Position numbers and translations under genes: made by a program
In this document: one piece after another, positions 8,218 through 13,115 of the stretch
Numbering within the stretch: the stretch's first letter is position 1
Layout: the number at the start of each line of letters is the position of its first letter
Assembly (NCBI GenBank): GCA_014925825.1
Contig: JACGCK010000584.1
Coordinates: forward strand, 1-13,115
Length of the DNA stretch: 13,115 bases
Direction of reading: 5' to 3'
DNA from: Pholiota molesta
Taxonomy: Eukaryota > Basidiomycota > Agaricomycetes > Agaricales > Strophariaceae
Notes under the pieces: generated by a model
What the model saw: only the letters and a program-made list of their open reading frames with translations
Database searches by the model: none
What the model was told of the DNA's origin: nothing

Positions 8218-9767
8218 AAATGGGGAATAAATGATGTCCATTCGACATTCTCGAATGCGGCAGCAGGCAATCCACGAAGGGAAAGGAGAGACATCGTAAG
8301 GAGTACGAGACGACCAACGATGTAGAAAGGTAATCCGGCGATCATCAAGCTACGACAAATATGCCACCTCCAACTATTCGTTGGGAAAATATTCCACAGG
8401 CCCATGAATGCCGGCTGTATGGTTATGACGAACGCAGCCGCACGCCAGAGCAACATATCTCGATGCGAGGGAAAGTACAGGAACCAGCTGGTGATCAAGT
8501 GCACGGATCCAAATAATACGCCGATTATCGACGTCGCGCCAAACACTTTGATGTCACTGGCCACTCCCGAATGGAACATGGGTACGCGGAGGGAGCCTTT
8601 CTTCACGATGTGCCTCCTGGCTCCGGTGACCGTCAGCAGGCCTAGTGGGCGGAGCAGAGCCTCGCCCAACCGAATAGGCATGGTGTAAAGAAGTCGATAG
8701 GGTGTGGAGCGATTTTCCTGATAGTCTTCGTGTAGCTTCCTGTGTAGCCAGCCTCTCGGCTTGTCGACAAGGATTGGCTCTTCACCGACCTCCGCAGTGA
8801 CTTCTACTCTTCTTTTTCGATCGAGGTAAGCGGCTTTTGAGTCGAGATAATCCTTATCCCCTGTTTGACTCTTCGATATCTTGCTTTCGAGAAAAATGGG
8901 TCGCGCGACGTTTTGGGGTTTGTTCCACCATAAACCGTAGGTAATTGCATTGAGCAGCGCGAATCCCAAGGTGACCACTTCCAGTTCGGTAAGAGGAAGC
9001 ATTTCCACCCATCGTGCGACACAGTGAACGATGAACCAGGATGTTTGCAGTACGATGAAAGCTTTTGAAACGGTGTCACCCTTGCTCCGATCTTGGATGT
9101 CTTCTTCTGGTATTGAGATCATGGCCGTGTCGATCTTGCCATTCTGAATGTTCTTCAGGATCCCGACCTCGTCCTCCGGATTTTGAATCGAATATATTAA
9201 GGTTTGAACTGGACGTCCACCTTCGCAGAGCATAAAGCCCCCATTTGCACAAAGAAGCCGTGGGCCAGTGTCCATGGTCGCTCCTGTAGAATTATCTTCG
9301 ATTCGTTGAACATGCGCGAGGAGCGTCCTTTGCGAGGTCCTGTGTGCTTGCATCTCCTCATATCAAATAATAAGCTGTTTGAATCTTGACCCCTACAGAC
9401 CGACAAACTAACCTTTTGCCATCCGCCTGTTGAAATTATTCATAATATTTCTGGCAGCCAGATGTTGCCTCAGCGCCCAAGCAGTCATCGCCTCGGGAGC
9501 CATCAAGGCGTATATCATCGTCACGAACTGGCGCTTGAAGCAATCCCACCAAGAATCCCAGGGAGAAGGAATATTGGGATGCACTGCAGACCAGGTGCAC
9601 GCAAAGATAGTCGCAAAACAGCTAATGATGATGTCGCTTATGTCGCGGTGGCCGAATTTATCGTCCATGTCCTGTGAATCTACAGCCATCGACGCCTCTA
9701 TTGGTAATGCCAGAGGCGAGCCTTGGAGGGTGCGAATAAACGCAATAAACAGTAGAATAACGAGCAT
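8214..9767 (-). pseudogene. Agaricomycete multi-pass membrane protein, copy 1, frameshifted
   Basis: Exon 1 runs from ATG 9767 (signal-peptide-like MLVILLFIAFIRTLQG) to about 9413 and contains FATIFACTWSAVHPNIPSPW and QFVTMIYALMAPEAM. A 56-bp intron (9357-9412, GTTAGT...ATGAG) leads to exon 2, with WTLAHGFFVQMG, EEDIQDRSKGD, VLQTSWFIVHCVARW, LPLTELEVVTLGFALLNAIT and three more hydrophobic segments, ending IPHF at 8214. These motifs fit a large uncharacterised family found in many copies in Agaricomycetes (from memory); function unknown, probably membrane-located with about five or six helices. The gene is broken: the C-run at 9238-9242 has five Cs where copy 2 has six, which shifts the frame right after FFVQMG. 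The start of exon 2 also differs from copy 2 by small indels and does not keep frame with exon 1. An upstream in-frame ATG at 9836 is less likely. A sequencing error in the C-run cannot be excluded. Confidence 0.75.
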
Positions 9768-9837
9768 ATTGGGGGTTGGGGGAGGAGTAGGAGCAAACGG
9801 ACAGGGTTTGGCCGCACAGGTATTTTGACGTGCCATG

Positions 9838-9958
9838 AGCGTGCAGAGTGTGGATGTGCGTGCGTCGTGCGTGAAACTCGAATCAGGGTGCGTGCATAGT
9901 TATCTGATATGCGTGCGCTTGCGGACTTTCTGCCACGGTGCGTGCACGTAGGCGTGCA
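9838..9958. repeat. TGCGTGCA-type repeat cluster A
   Basis: About six matches or near-matches to TGCGTGCA occur here, with exact copies at 9889-9896 and 9939-9946. They start about 70 bp upstream of the copy 1 start codon. An inverted pair TATCTGAT (9901-9908) and ATCAGATA (9962-9969) brackets the right half. Confidence 0.6.
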
Positions 9959-9969
9959 CCAATCAGATA

Positions 9970-10585
9970 GGTTTGAGAACTTTGGCTTTAATATTTATGA
10001 TAGTTAGTCAAAATCACATAGCCAGTTGTATTGAACATGTACACAGACTATGAATACTATAAAATGCTCGAGTATAGCTACGTTAGATTTCATTTACCCA
10101 TTTATCAGACCTTGTTTATGCTTAGGCTTTGGCTGTGGACAAGGTCTTAAGTCAACAGGCTGGGCATATTTCTGCGTGTACTAGGTCCAGACTAGGTCTC
10201 CCTGAGAGCAGTAAGATATGTATACAATTTCCTGTTTCAACTCTAGTTCATCATCACTCTCGATACGGTCATAGTTGATCCAATGATCAGGAATTCATCA
10301 TATAGATTCCATTTATTTGTGGTGATCGCCTTCATCTAAACCCCATTGACAATTTATAGCAATTCTGGCTCTTGAAGATCGCTTGAACATTTCCATTCCA
10401 GACTCCAGTTGAGACAGACAGTTGATCTGACGGTTGACGTCGATATCCATTAAGATGGATAATACACTAGATAGCTGAAGTGTCCAAGCTTCTGTAGTGT
10501 CATGAAACTTTATATTTCATCTTAACAATGACTCGCTCATCCCTGGAGCATGCAAGTCATGAGCACCTCTCCAGTATCACTTATC
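9970..10585. other. AT-rich intergenic region, no firm gene
   Basis: No convincing gene or repeat. On the minus strand a 45-codon ATG frame (10313-10450, beginning MDIDVNRQINCLSQ) and overlapping short frames to about 10190 look mildly protein-like (for example DRIESDDELELKQE), but they are in different frames with stops between. They may be relics of a decayed gene or chance. Confidence 0.3.
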
Positions 10586-10589
10586 TCTA

Positions 10590-10790
10590 CCATTGCGTGC
10601 GGTTGCGTGATATACATATCAATTTGCCTGCACACACTAGCTTGGTGCGTGCACCCAAGTCAGCAATGCATGCACAGTTGCATGCACAGTGCGTGTAATT
10701 GCAAATTGTCTGCAAGAGTTGCGTGCATCTGCGTGCAGTACGTGCAGGTGCGTGCATAGATGCGTGCATAAGCGTGCAAGTGTGTGCAAG
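10590..10790. repeat. TGCGTGCA-type repeat cluster B with about 10-bp period
   Basis: This is the densest of the three clusters, with about thirteen exact or near matches to TGCGTGCA. In its right part the GCGTGCA core (with variants) starts at 10721, 10731, 10740, 10750, 10762, 10772 and 10782, a spacing of 9-12 bp averaging about 10. Variants include TGCATGCA (10667-10674, 10679-10686) and TGTGTGCA, which differ by C-to-T type changes at CpG. It behaves like a degenerate 10-bp minisatellite. Confidence 0.7.
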
Positions 10791-10795
10791 GTGTA

Positions 10796-11299
10796 CCATA
10801 AAATCGAGATAATTATAAGCCTGTAATACCTAAATTTCTGACAATGTGTAGTGTATTCCCTAGGTTTAGGCCCCTCGGCCAGCAGAACAAGTGTAGTATA
10901 GGCGCTCGTCGCTGTCAAGGCGCCGTGTGGCTATGTCCGAGAACAGGGTGATGCCGAGTTCGGCTTCTTATGCGACTCGAACGCGATCATTGCAAACTCG
11001 AAGAGTGCGCGAAATCGGTATGGATACAGTTACGCACTCAATCATTGTGCAGATGCAAATAAAATGGGATGTACATATTCGATACATTGTCTTTAAAGAG
11101 CAGGAAGCTGTAGAATGGGAAATTCTAACGAAGATTGACCACACTTACATAACACCCACACTCGGCAAGCGGGCCATTCTCTATGTTCTTTATGCCCTTC
11201 AGACGCTGTAAGCTCTGACCTTTGTACTTATAAATTGTACCTACTAATAAGGCTGTAAATAGTAGATAAGACAAGGGTGGGGTAGCACACATATGGCGT
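10796..11299. other. Intergenic region, no firm gene
   Basis: No supported gene. A plus-strand frame from ATG 10933 to 11211 (92 codons) has no recognisable motif. A strong-looking GTAAGT donor on the minus strand near 11147 follows an open stretch (about 11150-11260), which could be an exon of a decayed gene, but no partner exon is convincing. Confidence 0.3.
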
Positions 11300-11400
11300 G
11301 GCACCCTTACGTGCATGCGTGTGTATGAGCGAGCGTGCGTGCGAAGTGCGTGCAAAATGCATCCGGTGCGTGCACGCTTGCACGCACGATGCACGTGTGG
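11300..11400. repeat. TGCGTGCA-type repeat cluster C
   Basis: Exact TGCGTGCA occurs at 11347-11354 and 11367-11374, and the reverse orientation TGCACGCA at 11379-11386, with several near matches from 11311. The cluster lies directly downstream (on the minus strand) of the exon-1 remnant at about 11440-11574. Confidence 0.6.
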
Positions 11401-11439
11401 CACGGGGTTTTCTACCTGCCCGGCCAGACTCCGCGTCAA

Positions 11440-11574
11440 GGATATGATGCAGCGAAATTTAGTGGATCTTTGTGCCGCGAGCGCGGAGAGCTCATCGAGG
11501 CCGTCCACTGGTAAGGACAGAGAGTCACAGCGAAGAGTTCGGATTAATGCAAAGAAAAGGAGGATGATAAGCAT
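11440..11574 (-). pseudogene. Exon-1 remnant of a third membrane-protein copy
   Basis: The minus strand from ATG 11574 reads MLIILLFFALIRTLRCDSLS, closely matching the start of copy 1 (MLVILLFIAFIRTLQGSPLA), and the DNA also aligns around the start codon. Similarity fades after about 40 residues (near AAQRSTKFRCIIS). The conserved family core expected next (FACTW...VHPN) is missing; the frame instead runs into repeat cluster C. A GTAGAA donor-like site follows near 11420. I read this as a truncated paralog; only the signal-peptide end survives. Confidence 0.55.
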
Positions 11575-11938
11575 CGTTGATTTGCTCGGGCCAGAGATGA
11601 CAATGGTTCAACAATAACAAACGCTGCTATCAGTAGAAATGATATCTACAGACGCTGGTGGACGTTGGTTATCCGCGTGTTGGCAGCAGAACGTCTAGAC
11701 TCTTGAAAATGTTCACGCGCTGTCAAAAGAGCTCTTTTACTTACCTTACCAAGATATGGCTTTCGGATGTGATTCCGGCCGAATCAGCGTCTAATTTTGA
11801 TTTTAGACGCCCGGGCCCGGCACTTGGTGCTTGATCGCGAAAGAATGTTTATTATCCCTAGAAGTGTACAGCCATATTGGGATCCATCTTTTATACAAGG
11901 AAGTACTTAGCTTTACATAGAAAAGAAAATGGAAATTT
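11575..11938. other. Intergenic region with a GC-rich hairpin
   Basis: No gene seen. At 11787-11810 the arms GCGTCTAA and TTAGACGC form an 8-bp stem with an 8-base loop, followed directly by the 10-bp palindrome CCGGGCCCGG (11811-11820). From about 11910 rightward the sequence becomes similar to that flanking the 3' end of copy 1 (from about 8172). Confidence 0.4.
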
Positions 11939-11955
11939 CTACGTATATAATTTTA

Positions 11956-13115
11956 CTAGAAATGGGGAATAAATGAAGTCCATTCGACATTCACGAATGC
12001 GGCAGCAGGCAATCCACGAAGGGAAAGGAGAGATATCGTAAGGAGTACGAGACGACCAACGATTGAAAGGTAATCCAGCGACCATCAAGCTGCGACAGAT
12101 ATGCCACATCCAACTATCCGTTGGGAAAATATTCCACAGTCCCATGAATGCCGGCTGTATGGTTATGACGATCGCCGACGCACGCCAGAGCAACATATCT
12201 CGATGGGAGGGAAAGTCCAGGAACCAGCTGGTAATCAAGTGCACGGATCCAAATAGTACGCCGATTATCGACGTTGCTCCAAAGACTTTGAAGTCACTGG
12301 CCACTTCCGAATGGAACATGGGTACGCGGAGAGAGCCTGTCTTCACGACATGGCTCCTGGCGCCGGTGACCGTCAGCTGGCCTAATGGGCGGAGAAGAGC
12401 CTCGCCCAACCGAATAGGCATGGTGTAAAGAAGTCGATAGGGCGTGGAGCGATTTTCCTCATAATCTTCGTGGATCTTCCTGTGTAGCCAACCTCTTGAC
12501 TTGTCAACAAGGATCGGCTCCTCTCCGACCTCCGCAGTGACTTCCTCTACACTTTTTTTTCGATCAAGGTAGTCGGCCTCAGAGTCGAGATGAACCCCAT
12601 CCCACGTTTGACTCTTCGATATCTTGCTTTCCAGAAAAATGGGTCGCGCGACGTTTTGTGGTTTGTACCACCACAGTCCATAGGTGATTGCGTTGAGCAG
12701 GGCAAATCCCAAGGTGACCACTTCCAGTTCGGTAAGAGGAAGGTCTTCTGCCCATCGCACGATGCAATGAATGATGAACCAGGATGTTTGCAGTACGATG
12801 AAAGCTTTCGACACGGTGTCGCCCTTGCTCCGATCTTGGATGTCTTCTTCTGGTATCGAGATCATGGCCGTGTCGATCTTGCCATTCTGAATATTTTTCA
12901 GGATCCCAACCTCGTCCTCTGGATCCTGAATCGAGTATACTAGAGTTTGTACCGGGCGTCCGCCTTCGCAGAGCATAAAGCCCCCCATTTGAACAAAGAA
13001 GCCGTGGGCCAGTGTCCATGGTCGCTCCTGTAAGATTATCTCCGATTCGTTGAACATGGGACGAGCGTCCTTTGCCATCATCCTCTGTGCTTGCATCTCC
13101 TCATAAAAAAATGAT
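11956..13115 (-). pseudogene. Agaricomycete multi-pass membrane protein, copy 2, partial and C-terminally frameshifted
   Basis: Exon 2 begins at the acceptor ...TTATGAG (about 13099); the preceding intron and exon 1 lie beyond the window. The frame is intact through MFNESEIILQERPWTLAHGF, FVQMGGFMLCEGGRP, EEDIQDRSKGD, LPLTELEVVTLGFALLNAIT and the later hydrophobic segments, and is about 90% identical to copy 1 by hand alignment. Near 12064 it lacks 2 bases relative to copy 1 (after AGLPF). This changes the last membrane segment into an unrelated basic/cysteine-rich tail that runs to a stop at 11939. In the ancestral frame the stop would be the CTA at 11956-11958, as in copy 1. It may still yield a protein with an altered C-terminus, so calling it a pseudogene is a judgement. 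An in-frame ATG at 13096 exists but would remove the conserved exon-1 domain. Confidence 0.7.

Noticed and set aside
10590..10790. Cluster B as a CRISPR array
   Set aside because: Repeat unit is about 8-10 bp with no spacers of constant length, and the genome is fungal.
10933..11211. 92-codon plus-strand frame
   Set aside because: No recognisable motif, no supporting splice sites or neighbour context, AT-rich spacer.
11125..11440. Continuation of the third-copy frame as a full protein
   Set aside because: Past about residue 40 it reads through repeat cluster C and loses all family similarity.

Overview
The window looks like nuclear DNA of a mushroom-type basidiomycete (Agaricomycetes). The reasons are short GT-AG introns (mostly 56-147 bp, several with CTRAY-type branch sites), a SET1 histone methyltransferase gene of filamentous-basidiomycete type, and members of a multi-copy membrane-protein family that I know only from Agaricomycetes genomes. 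There is no prokaryotic or organellar signature.

Left part (1-2255). The last three exons of an unidentified plus-strand gene end at 1138. Its first visible intron (15-966) carries a complete non-autonomous DNA transposon at 32-906. That element has 24-bp terminal inverted repeats and a perfect 8-bp target duplication, GTTACTGG, which is typical of hAT elements. A small minus-strand ORF (1205-1471) follows, then a weak two-exon plus-strand candidate (1776-2232) that ends 23 bp from the SET1 stop.

Centre (2256-7413, minus strand). SET1 is present in full: six exons by my splicing and 1565 residues. The order is a short N-terminal region, a very long polyproline tract, RRM, SET-associated RRM-like domain, acidic/basic linker, N-SET with an RxxxRR motif, SET and post-SET. 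It is the catalytic subunit of COMPASS (H3K4 methylation). Its upstream side (7414-8037) holds upstream ATGs and some promoter-like motifs but no firm gene.

Right part (8214-13115, minus strand). This is a small decayed cluster of one membrane-protein family. Copy 1 (8214-9767) and copy 2 (11956-window end) are about 90% identical over the shared exon 2, and each is broken by its own small indel. An exon-1 remnant of a third copy lies at about 11440-11574. Between and beside them are three clusters of a dispersed TGCGTGCA-type repeat (9838-9958, 10590-10790, 11300-11400). One of these has a period close to 10 bp.

I see no CRISPR array, rRNA, tRNA or clearly new multi-gene system. The points most worth checking are the transposon trapped in an intron, the separate lesions in the two paralogs, the phased TGCGTGCA repeats, and the extreme polyproline tract in SET1.
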